DNA of 64,000 nucleotides. It comes from Carboxylicivirga agarovorans (GTDB taxonomy: Bacteria; Bacteroidota; Bacteroidia; Bacteroidales; Marinilabiliaceae). This document shows positions 19,201 through 28,500 of this stretch, piece by piece (positions within the stretch are counted from its first letter, which is position 1; the number at the start of each line of letters is the position of its first letter). Made by a program: the position numbers and the translations under genes. Under the pieces are notes generated by a model. It searched no databases and was not told the DNA's origin. It saw only the letters and a list, made by a program, of their open reading frames with translations. The stretch lies in the NCBI RefSeq assembly GCF_050589845.1, contig NZ_JBNGPA010000032.1, positions 5,799-69,798 on the forward strand. Direction: 5' to 3'.

Positions 19201-19401
19201 ATTTCATTGACCTATAATTTACCCCAATCTATTTGTTCGAAGATGAAGATGCAAGGCTTAAAGGTATTTGTTTCAGCAGAAAACCTATTGACCTTCACTA
19301 ACTTCAAAGGTTTTGATCCGGAGGGTGCCCTAAGTGGTACGACTAATAATAATATACCAGGTGTAAAAACTTACACCGTTGGTATTAAAATGGATTTGTA
19401 G
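16279..19401 (+). CDS. SusC/RagA-family TonB-linked outer-membrane protein
   Basis: 1040 residues from the ATG at 16279, which gives a clean signal peptide (MKSFLWGFLL...SSLAQT). An in-frame GTG at 16255 is also open. Order of domains: carboxypeptidase-like regulatory beta domain (VQGTVTEEATGLTLPGVSV), TonB-box region (DEVMVVAYG), plug with the SusC hallmark YIVDGVP and SLYGSRAANGVIIITTK, then a roughly 800-residue beta-barrel ending TYTVGIKMDL. It imports large substrates, peptides or glycans, with its SusD lid, powered by TonB/ExbBD. The neighbouring proteases suggest a peptide or glycoprotein substrate, which is inference. Confidence 0.95.
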   Translation: MKSFLWGFLLSLVFTVSSLAQTIQVQGTVTEEATGLTLPGVSVYIEGTTTGTITNIDGQYILEVPSDATIVYSFIGMKTIKEVVNGRTTIDVLMAPDSEIVDEVMVVAYGSTTKEAYTGAAQVVEAEVIENRPVTSFEKALQGTTAGLQVTSTSGQPGATAQVRIRGIGSLSAGSSPLYIVDGVPIEGGLSSINPNDIESTTVLKDAVSASLYGSRAANGVIIITTKQGKAGKTRISFSAQTGIANRISDGYPLMNSTQFYEHSWQGIYNFGIANTPEEGDTGWEDFQNIDGGDPHKYGVRIAHRDVEDIVGYNPFGIANPLDDNGKLIPGTEVRTNTNWRDEVYKQGIIQNYNLNISGGTEDTKVYFSLGYYDDNGTVLSSNYKRYSSKINVSHKVNDFITAGVNSLMSYSITNGPPSGSGGANPTRSADIINAASPVKMPDGSWAWGNKAAFDFNPVALAEMDIYRSKGMRSMLSSYINVQLLPSLSFKTTGSVDYSHSKGLTYYNPEHGNGAAVNGRSSMSSGEGYVWSISNIFSWNKYTDRSSLEVIAGQEASGTYSESMSAGVTDFAIPGKYDLVWGSQPSTAGSGSSESNLISYLGQAKYNFASKYYVSASVRADGSSRFGEEHKYGLFYSVGGSWRIKQEGFMQNILWLNDLKFRGSYGTSGNNNIGNYASLGLYGGGANYGGYPGLGASQPPNPNIHWESMTASNLGVEATVFKNLSMTVELYEKKSEGLLYARPLSSSKGFTSITTNLGAMKNYGIEAMVTYRKKFGQFYNETGFNVTANRNEILNLEQDRITGATQMREPGGDIHQFFMKEWAGVNPNNGDPMWYTNVASDDEENNVEPGSAFAHPDGSGRMVTSDYQDAERTRQGSAMPDFYGGLSNMLTYKSFDFAFNWYFSVGGQIYNYDYAGNMHDGSRTGDNLSTDALAAWTPNNRYTNVPKYVQNNASGSNQISTRFLEDASYLRLKNISLTYNLPQSICSKMKMQGLKVFVSAENLLTFTNFKGFDPEGALSGTTNNNIPGVKTYTVGIKMDL

Positions 19402-19488
19402 AGCAAACAGGGATATTAAATAACAATGAGAGTTTCATCCCGATTTACAGGGACAAGTTGTAATCATTGAATAATAAATTTTAGACAC

Positions 19489-21003
19489 ATGAAGTTTTTA
19501 AATAAATATATAAAGTTAGTAGTTGCTGCCACTATCATAGGCTCAACACTTTCTTGTAGTGATGAGTTTCTGGATACCAAACCAGAAACAGCAGTGTCGT
19601 ACGAAGAGGCATTTGAGTCGATCACCAATGCTGAATCCGCTTTGGTGGGTATGTACAACAACTTAAGTGCATATAATTTTGATGGTTTATATGCTCCTAT
19701 TATGGGTGATTTGGTAGGTGAAGATCTGTTACTGGACTCAAAACAGAACTGGGGCTGGTTTTTATCAGTATATCAGTTAGAGACTTTGCCAAACTACACA
19801 TGGGCAGCTGAACCATGGTCAAGTGGTTACTTTTTAATTTACCAGGCTAACCAGATAATTGAAAATGCTGATCGCGTACCTGACGCGACAGATGCTCAAA
19901 AAGGAAATTTGAAAGGTCAGGCTATGGTTATGCGTGCGGCTACCATGTTAAAACTGGTACAAATGTTTGGTGAAGCCTATACGGTGAATCCAGGTGCACC
20001 AGGTATTTTAAATGCCAATACTACAAAAGAATGGGATGAAGAAGACATTGCCCGCTCAACTGTTGGAGATTGCTATGGACAGATTCTTCAGGATCTGGAA
20101 GACGCGATTCCAATGTTGGAAGCTTATGCAGCTGAAGTATCTGAATTGCCGGTAAGTGAACAGCCACAAATGTTCAGAGATGCAACTGCTTTCTTTAATG
20201 TACGTTCGGCCAATGCTGTATTAGCCCGTGCTTACCTGGATATGCAAAACTGGGAAAAAGCCCGTGAGCACGCAGCCATTGCAAAGGAAGATATCACTCT
20301 GATGCAGATTGATGAATTATTGAGTGGTTTTAACTTTCCGAATAGCGAAACATTGTATTCCATAAAATACACAGCGGAGGATAACAATATCTACTTGTCA
20401 ATTCCATCATTCTATTTTCCATTGGGAGGGTATAGCTCTATGCGTGCAGACACCAGCTTTGTTGATACCTACAATGATTTTGATGTACGCAAGAAATGGT
20501 TCCCGCACGGACGTGACCTGATGGTACGTTGGTCAGGAAGTGAAGAGGATGTTCCTTTAGATGCTGATAATTATGTGGTGTTGAAATTTCAAAGTATTAA
20601 TGGACAAACGGGTTACGCACAACGCATCAGCATACGTGCTTCTGAGATGTACCTGATTGAGGCTGAATGTGAAGCTGAATTGGGTAATGATACAAAAGCA
20701 CAAGAGCTTTTATATTCCATCCAGAGAAGAGCCTATCCTGGTGCTGTGAAGTCTGGTAATACCGGTCAGGCTTTGATTGATGAAATTTTATTGGAACGAA
20801 GAAAAGAATTAGTGGGAGAAGGTTTCCGCTGGAACGATATCAAGCGTCGCAGCCTGCCATTTAAGCGTAATGGTCACCACTGGTCGAAATGGGATTTCCA
20901 GTTTGGCGATGAAGATTACTACCGCCTGACTTTCCCGATACCGCAAAGTGAGATTGATAACAATAGTGCTTTATCGGAAGCAGACCAAAACCCAGGTTAT
21001 TAA
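19489..21003 (+). CDS. SusD/RagB-family nutrient-binding lipoprotein
   Basis: 504 residues. Lipoprotein signal ending TLSC (Cys23), then the SusD start SDEFLDTKPETAVSYEEAF, the TPR-like helical core (ARAYLDMQNWEKAREHA...) and the closing RRKELVGEGFRWNDIKR motif followed by FPIPQSEIDNN, all hallmarks of SusD/RagB. It forms the surface lid of the SusC channel encoded 87 bases upstream and captures the substrate. The Asp/Glu-rich surface does not point to one ligand. Confidence 0.95.
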   Translation: MKFLNKYIKLVVAATIIGSTLSCSDEFLDTKPETAVSYEEAFESITNAESALVGMYNNLSAYNFDGLYAPIMGDLVGEDLLLDSKQNWGWFLSVYQLETLPNYTWAAEPWSSGYFLIYQANQIIENADRVPDATDAQKGNLKGQAMVMRAATMLKLVQMFGEAYTVNPGAPGILNANTTKEWDEEDIARSTVGDCYGQILQDLEDAIPMLEAYAAEVSELPVSEQPQMFRDATAFFNVRSANAVLARAYLDMQNWEKAREHAAIAKEDITLMQIDELLSGFNFPNSETLYSIKYTAEDNNIYLSIPSFYFPLGGYSSMRADTSFVDTYNDFDVRKKWFPHGRDLMVRWSGSEEDVPLDADNYVVLKFQSINGQTGYAQRISIRASEMYLIEAECEAELGNDTKAQELLYSIQRRAYPGAVKSGNTGQALIDEILLERRKELVGEGFRWNDIKRRSLPFKRNGHHWSKWDFQFGDEDYYRLTFPIPQSEIDNNSALSEADQNPGY

Positions 21004-21043
21004 TCGATGAAAGAGATTGATTAAAACGGGAAAAACATTGTCT

Positions 21044-22522
21044 ATGATGGTAAATATAAATAAGTGGTTAACAATTGGTCAATTACTAAGTATCCTTGTG
21101 ATACTTAGTAGTTGCTCCAAAGAAGAGAGCATGGTGAGCTTAAACCCCAACGCGGGTCAAAGCTTCCTTAATGTGGAGAGTGAGGGTTATGTAGTAACCT
21201 TAAACGCAGAGGAACCTGCAGATGACCAGGAAGGAATCTGGCGCATCTATAGTGGAGCAAACGGGACATTTGATGATGTGAATGACCCAAAGACAGTATT
21301 TCATGGTGAACCAGGAGAAATTTATCAGCTTGGATGGGAGGTAAGCCATGGAAAAGAATATAAAGCTGAAACCATAACAGTTTCATTTAAGCCATTAAAG
21401 GCGAATATAGCCACGGAAGTGGCAGATACATTAATTAATAATGTATCCGTTGAACTGGAAGCAGAAGCTGCAAGATTTGGCGCCAACGGACACTGGACAA
21501 TTGTATCCGGAGAAGGTGGCCGAATTGAGAATGCAGATAATCATATAGCGCAGTTTATTGGAAGAGAAGGACATGATTACAAATTAAACTGGACACTTTC
21601 ATTTGGTTCTAAAAAAGATATTAAGTCCGTTTCTTTTCATACCGATACCTTGCGCGCAGATGCAGGAATTAACAACCTGGATATAATAACAGCCAAAGAA
21701 GCCAGCGTTAAGTATACCAACCTTAATGCGTTTTTACCAGCAGGAGGTACCGGAAACTGGACATTATTAGGTTCGACCGATGGAGAGGTCCTGGCAAACA
21801 ATGATGCCAGTTCGGTTTTCAAAGGAACAGCTGATCAAACCTATCAGCTAATGTGGACAGTGCAGGTAGATGACTATCAGGCTGCTGATACACTTGAGAT
21901 ACGTTTCCGCGGTCAGTGGGGCATGTGGACCGATGATAGAGATGATCAAAGCTACCGTTTTGTAGAGATCAATGGTCTGGAATGGATGGCTGATAATTAT
22001 AATTACAACAGCTACCCTTATTCGGGAGGTGTACATCCGTATACTGAATATATCCGATCGTGGTACTATGGTCAAACACCGCGTGCACATATTAAAGATG
22101 GTGTTCCGGTGGAAGGAGAAGAGGCCAGAAAGTTATATGGTCGCCTGTATAACTTTTATGCAGCATTGTTTGATGCACCAGAAGGCTGGAGATTGCCAAC
22201 CAAGGAAGAATTTCTGGCTTTGGGTGGCTACCTTTCATCTCATGGATATACAGCTGATGAACTGATGGTTGGCGGTAAAACAGGTCTTGAACTGGTATAC
22301 GGAGGAAGCATGGCCTATAGCAATAACCGACCAGAGCAAAAAGATTATTTCTCAGAGCAAGGAATTGCCTGTTATTACATGACAAGCGAATACACCCCTG
22401 AAAAATTTGAAGTGATAGGAATCGCATTCAATTCAAATTACGGAGGACCGGCACAGGTGCCTATGTCCGCGTTTTTTACAGGTACTTCAGTTCGATATGT
22501 AAGAGAGGTGACGAATAATTGA
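21044..22522 (+). CDS. FISUMP-domain surface lipoprotein A
   Basis: 492 residues from the ATG at 21044 (a TTG at 21017 is open but would delay the signal peptide). Lipobox VILSSC. Residues about 35-300 hold three related Ig/PKD-like units of about 90 residues, each with a G-x-W-x-I/L core and a closing Y-x-L-x-W-x-V strand. The C-terminal 170 residues are a FISUMP domain (Fibrobacter succinogenes major paralogous domain), with W-T-D-x-R-D-x-Q-x-Y-R, GLEWMADN, YGRLYNFYAA and GWRLPTKEEF. FISUMP domains are surface-exposed in Bacteroidota and Fibrobacter. The gene has a close paralogue at 30240, and each copy is followed by a giant subtilisin. Confidence 0.8.
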   Translation: MMVNINKWLTIGQLLSILVILSSCSKEESMVSLNPNAGQSFLNVESEGYVVTLNAEEPADDQEGIWRIYSGANGTFDDVNDPKTVFHGEPGEIYQLGWEVSHGKEYKAETITVSFKPLKANIATEVADTLINNVSVELEAEAARFGANGHWTIVSGEGGRIENADNHIAQFIGREGHDYKLNWTLSFGSKKDIKSVSFHTDTLRADAGINNLDIITAKEASVKYTNLNAFLPAGGTGNWTLLGSTDGEVLANNDASSVFKGTADQTYQLMWTVQVDDYQAADTLEIRFRGQWGMWTDDRDDQSYRFVEINGLEWMADNYNYNSYPYSGGVHPYTEYIRSWYYGQTPRAHIKDGVPVEGEEARKLYGRLYNFYAALFDAPEGWRLPTKEEFLALGGYLSSHGYTADELMVGGKTGLELVYGGSMAYSNNRPEQKDYFSEQGIACYYMTSEYTPEKFEVIGIAFNSNYGGPAQVPMSAFFTGTSVRYVREVTNN

Positions 22523-22539
22523 TTTTAAAACAAGGCTTA

Positions 22540-22560
22540 ATGGTGAATTTTATTCACCAT
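22540..22560. promoter_or_regulatory. Hairpin between lipoprotein A and subtilisin A
   Basis: ATGGTGAAT and ATTCACCAT form a perfect 9-bp stem with a TTT loop, 20 bases before the protease ATG at 22580. There is no T run, so it is more likely an mRNA-stability or translation-control hairpin than a terminator. Confidence 0.45.
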
Positions 22561-22579
22561 CAGGATTAATTGTAATCAT

Positions 22580-25500
22580 ATGAAAAGGTTAAAATATAGT
22601 TTTCTCTTAGTCATGTTCTTTTTACAGGTGCTGGCCGTGCAGGCTCAGGTGCCGGTGGAAGATCTGGTAAAGGGAAAAATCAGGATAAAGCTCAAGAAGG
22701 AATACCTGCAAGAGCTGTCACAACTTAAAGGAGCAACGACCAATACCAGCTCTAATGTTATTGGTATTGATCGTATTGATCAGTTAAGTGATGAAATAGG
22801 TATCACACGCATCAATCGTGTCTTTCCTTTCTCTCCATTACATGAAGAGCGTCACCGTAAGCACGATTTGCATTTATGGTACGAGTTGGATTTTGATGAG
22901 ACAGAAAATCCTAATGGAGTGGCTACTATGTATGCACAGTTAGAAGATGTGGCCATTGCCAAACCGGTGTATAGGAAAATATTTATAGAGGGAGAGGGAA
23001 CACCAGTTCCGGTTAATATTGACTCCCTGAATTTAACAGCTACTGAGGGTAGTGAAGCCAGTGCTACGCTTAAAAGTTCTACGGCTGGTAATAGTGGAGA
23101 AGTTAAGTTTAACGATCCACAGTTAAATCAGCAGTGGCATTATGAAAACGATGGTACTATTGGTACAGCCAATGTCGACATAGACCTGTTTAAAGCATGG
23201 GCTAAAGAGTCGGGAAGTGCCGATGTCATTGTTTCTATTGTAGATGGTGGGATTGATACAAAGCACGAAGACTTAATCGAAAACCTCTGGGTGAACCAGG
23301 CCGAAATGGATGGTGAACCGGGTGTTGATGACGACCAGAATGGATACGTAGATGATATTCATGGATTTAACTTTGTTTACGGTGGTGCTGTAACAGCTCA
23401 TTTTCATGGAACGCACGTAGCCGGTACTGTTGGTGCAGTGTCCAATAATGGTATTGGTGTTGCCGGTGTCGCCGGTGGTGATTTTAAAGATGGTAAAGGT
23501 AATGGTGTCCGCCTGATGTCTTGTCAGGCCTATGATACACGAGGTGGTGACGGTAAAGGTTTTGCCGCAGCTATTGTATATGGTGCCGATAACGGTGCTG
23601 TTATCTCGCAGAACTCATGGGGTTACTCAACACCGGGATATTGGGAACCAGAAGTACTTGATGCCATTAAATATTTTATTGCCGAAGCGGGGTACTATGA
23701 AGGTAGTCCTATGCAGGGTGGAATTGTTTTCTTTGCAGCAGGTAACTCTGGTAAAATGGAGGAGCATTACCCGGGAGCCCATGAGGAAGTAATCGCTGTT
23801 GGTTCAACCGGTCCTGCAGGTGATAATGCGCCATATAGTACGCATGGTCCGTGGGTGGATTTGTGTGCTCCGGGAGGTGATCAGAGTGGAGCATTCGGAC
23901 CGGAAGGTGGTGTATTAAGTACCCTGCCTAATAATAAATACGGTTTTCAACAGGGAACATCCATGGCTTGTCCACATGCTTCTGGTGTGGCTGCTTTGGT
24001 GGTCTCAAAGTTTGGCGGACCTGCCTTTACAGCTGACGATCTGAAAGGAATCATATTGGGTTCAACTACAGGTTTAACATTTGATCACAGCGATAACTAT
24101 GGTATTGGTAACCTGAATGCACTCAACGCATTGGCAGAAGATTTACGGATTGCTCCTGATCCGATTAATGACATAAGGGCTTTTAATATTTCCCATAATG
24201 AATTGTCATTGGAATGGACTGTGCCTGTTGACTCAGATGATTTTCGTCCTATCAAGTTTCACCTGGCGGTTAGTGGAGATTTGCTGACTGCTAAAAACTT
24301 TGACCAGGCTTCGGTATTCACATTGGATAATCCTTTTGAAGCAGGAGAATCTGTACAGGTGCGTATACCTGGCTTACAAAAGCAGACTAAATATTACTTT
24401 GCTGTAAAATCATCAGATCGTTATGACAATGTTTCTGCAATTTCGAATGTGCTTGAAGTAACAACAACCGATGCGCCTTATTTCAAGGAATCAACGCGTG
24501 AAGTGTTCTTCAATGTTGATGTCACACAGTCTGCTCTTCAGTCACAGACCATTCAGTTCTCTAATATTGGAGAAGGATTGGTATACTGGGGAAGCGAAAC
24601 AATGAATAATAGTGACTTGTGGATTGATATGGCCGACTGGGAGCAGGAAACACAGGCACTGGCAGAAGAAGCGGCCGCTAATCCGCAACTGTATCAAGCC
24701 ACTCAACCTTATCTGGAAAGTGAAACAACGAGCTTAAAGAGTGGTACCAAAGATCATTTTATCAACGATAATACCATTGCATTTGACGGACAGTCATATG
24801 AAGCTGGAAACGGCTATTATGATTTGATTGGCTCTGGAACACCCAATGCCGGTCTTATTTACGGAACACGTTTCAAAGGGCCGATCAATCTCACACATGT
24901 GGAGATGGCCTTGTATCCGACACAAAAGGAATGGCCGATAAGAGTGGAGGTAAAAAGAGGATCAGATCAGATCGAAAACGCCAGAACCGTTATAGTGCAG
25001 GAATACTATGTGGATACAACAAATGTCATGAGTTTCTTCAAAGTGCCTTTGTATGAGCCACAGAATATGTATGAAGATGAGTATTTCTGGGTGGTGCTTC
25101 ACTTTCCAAAAGAAGAGCCGTATCCTTTAGTGGTGGAAAGCCTTGCACCATACTATGAAGGAGCCTTTATGGTATCGACCAATAATGGTTATTCATATAA
25201 TGAGGCCTATCATACAGTCGGACGCAATAAAGTACCACTGGTACGTGCTTTAACATCTGGTAAGGATGGTGCTTTTGCATTTATTGATCCAACTTCAGGG
25301 TCAATACAAGGAGGTGAATCGCAGGATGTACAGGTAACAGTGGATGCTGAGTACCTTAGCAATGGCAAGCACATGGCAACCCTTTCATTGTATACAACAG
25401 ACATCTATAAGCCTGGTGTGGCCATTGATGTAAAGGTGCAGGTAAGTGGTCAGCAGCCAAAATTTGAGGCAGAGGATATTTATAGCTTTGATATACACGC

Positions 25501-28500
25501 AAATGTTGAGGAACTATTGCATTTTGATGTTGTTAACGGTGGTTATGATACCTTGGTAATACGTGATGTAAGTGATATCAATGGCTTCTACACAAAAGCC
25601 TTTTCTGATTCCCTGCTGATATTACCAAAGGAAAAAGTAAGCATACCGCTTAACTATCTGTCAACTCAGACGGGTATTTACAATGAAGATATAACAGTGA
25701 TGACCAATATTGGTGATCAGCGGATGACAGCACAAATGAGAAGCATAGAGGCTCCAACGATGGTGGTAGCTGCATCTTCTTCTCCTGTCAATATTGAAGT
25801 CCCATACAACGGTTCATCAGATATTTTAGTAAATGTGAGTAATACAGGTACTGGTTCGGTGCTGAATTATGACATCAGTGAATATAACGCGTCAAGAGTA
25901 TATGGTGGTTATCAGGCCAATGGTCTGAACTATGAAATCAAAAGTTCTCATGATGTGGATGGTCCTTCGGAGAACCTTTGGGAAGATATAGAACCTTTCG
26001 CTGTTACTTATCCACAAAAGTATTTCTTTATAAGAGAGTTTTCCTTCGAAAAGGCATTCCCATTCTTTAACGGACAGCTTAATAAAATGAGAATCGATCG
26101 TGATGGAACACTATTTAGTGATGGTCGCGATGAAAGTGCTGTGAGAGTATTGAGTAACTTTACAACCATTGATTGCAAGGATGCCAATGTTTTCTTCAGG
26201 GACGTTTATTATCATGATTTCGGTGATCGCCGTGTCTTTACATTGGTGACTTACCTGGCTGATAAACAATATGAAGGAGAAAAAGACATTTATACTCAGG
26301 TTGTTTTCTTCTCAAACGGAGCCATAGAGTATCGCTACAAAGATGTTGACGCCATTGTTACTAATAACCTGAATAATTGTAATATTCAGCTAAATGGGTT
26401 TAATACTGCCGATACCCTTGTGTATGCCCGATATGATGATGGACAGCAAGTTCTTAAAAACGGACTCGTTGTGCGATTTGAGCCAACAACGGATCTTAAT
26501 GTTGTCTCAACTTATGAAACCAATGGTGCTGTAGCAAAAGATCAGACGCGTCAGATCGCTTTTAAGGTGGAGCCGTCAAAAGCAGGGTTGCCTGCAGGTA
26601 CATATGCGAATACTATCCGCATTAAAGGCAATTCTCCTGACGAGTATCAGGACGTGCCGGTAACTATTACCGTCACCGGTATGCCAGAGTTAGCTGCAGC
26701 TGATACACTAAGTTTTCCAACGGTTAAAACGGGACAATCAGAAATCGCTTACCTGGAGGTAAAGAATACAGGAAGTGATATAGCCATAATAGATAATGGC
26801 GATATAATATTTGGTGATCCACAGCTTTCTGTAGTTAGTGCTTTACCGATTGAGCTACCGGCGTTCTCGTCACGATTAATTAAAGTAGCTTTTGCACCAA
26901 CAACTGAAGGCAGTCTTACGACCACTGCCATTATTAATTTCTCTAACGGGCAAACAGCTTCATGCGTTGTTACCGCTACAGGTAAAACTAATCCTGTAAT
27001 GACAAATACTTTGCCTTTATCTGTTACAGCAGAAGTGAATGCCGGAGATGTGCTATCCATTCCGTTCAGTATTGAAGCCGGTGCTGCTGATTTGGCATAC
27101 AGCTTTAAGAATTCGGTATTTGCACAGGCGATCAGAGTGGATCAAAAGATGGGTGAAGGAACCATAGAGGAAGACCTGACAGGTTCATATGGATACAACT
27201 GGCAGGAAGGTGACATTTATGGTCCGACCCATAAATGGGATGACTTAAATGATTATACAGATACCGATACTTTGTATGTTTCTCAGGGCGGACAGTTTGC
27301 TCTTAGCTTAGGATTTGAATTCCCGTTTTACGGCGAGTTGGTTGATACAATTTATGTATCTAAGAATGGCTACGTGGCTACTGTATTGCCACAGAGTGAT
27401 ATAGTAGGTCTTAATTTTAGTAAGAACGATGGTATCCAGGGCATGATAGGACCTCATATTTCAGGAATGATCTCAGACAAAGAGGGTGGTGGCGTTATGT
27501 CGCGCTTGTTGGAAGATCGTGTAATCCTGCAGTGGGATAATTTTATCAGCGAAGGCTATTATACCTCAGCACCCGTTACTTTCCAGCTGGAACTGGTGAA
27601 GGATGGATCCATCTTTTTCCATTACAAGGATGTTGATCGCTGGGATGCACCATTGAATTACGGGATTGAAAGCCCTGATGAATCGGAGTACATAGAGCCA
27701 GAGCGCTCAATTGCCCTTACCAAAAATAATAAGACCATACATGATCATATGACACTGGCCTTAACGCCTCCGTCAAATGGTGTGGTAAAAGTAGGTGAAA
27801 CAGTTAATTTCAATTTGCAATTAAGAGCTGCAGATCTGTATGACAATGGCGTTTATACGGATACACTGCTGCTTTACACCGGAAGTACACAGGACGCTTT
27901 GTTAAAAGTACCAGTGCAAATGACTGTGGTAAATGGTGTTGGTAATATTGTAGCGCCTGCGCAGGAAGATGCCGGTCAGGTTATCTTTAAAGCTGGCGTG
28001 AGCAATAATGCAAAGGCAGAATATTCGCTTGTATTAACCAACAAAGGGCGATCAACAGCAACAATTTCTAAAATTGGGTCAATAGGTCTGCAAGATCTTA
28101 GATTATATGATAATGATGGAAATGAAATTGTGAAAAGTAGTTCAGGAGACCTGGCAATTCCTATCACAATAGCAGCATGGGCAAAGAATACATTGATAGT
28201 ACACTGCCCAGTTACCACTGAGCAGGATATAAATGGAGAATTAAGCTTTGAAGGTGATTTTGCTACTGCTTCTACTATTTTCAAAGCTGATGTGGTGTCT
28301 TCTCCTGAATTCTCATGGACGGCTGTTGATCAAAACATTAGTATGCTTAATGGTGAGGAGCATGAGTATGGGTTCTCTATCAGTAATAGTGGAACAACAG
28401 CTTTAACGTATAAAATGATACCTGCTGTAAAGTCGAATCTGCCTGAAGGTGAATATCCAGGTGAAATTGAGGAAATAGCGCAGCTCACAGAAAATCAGGT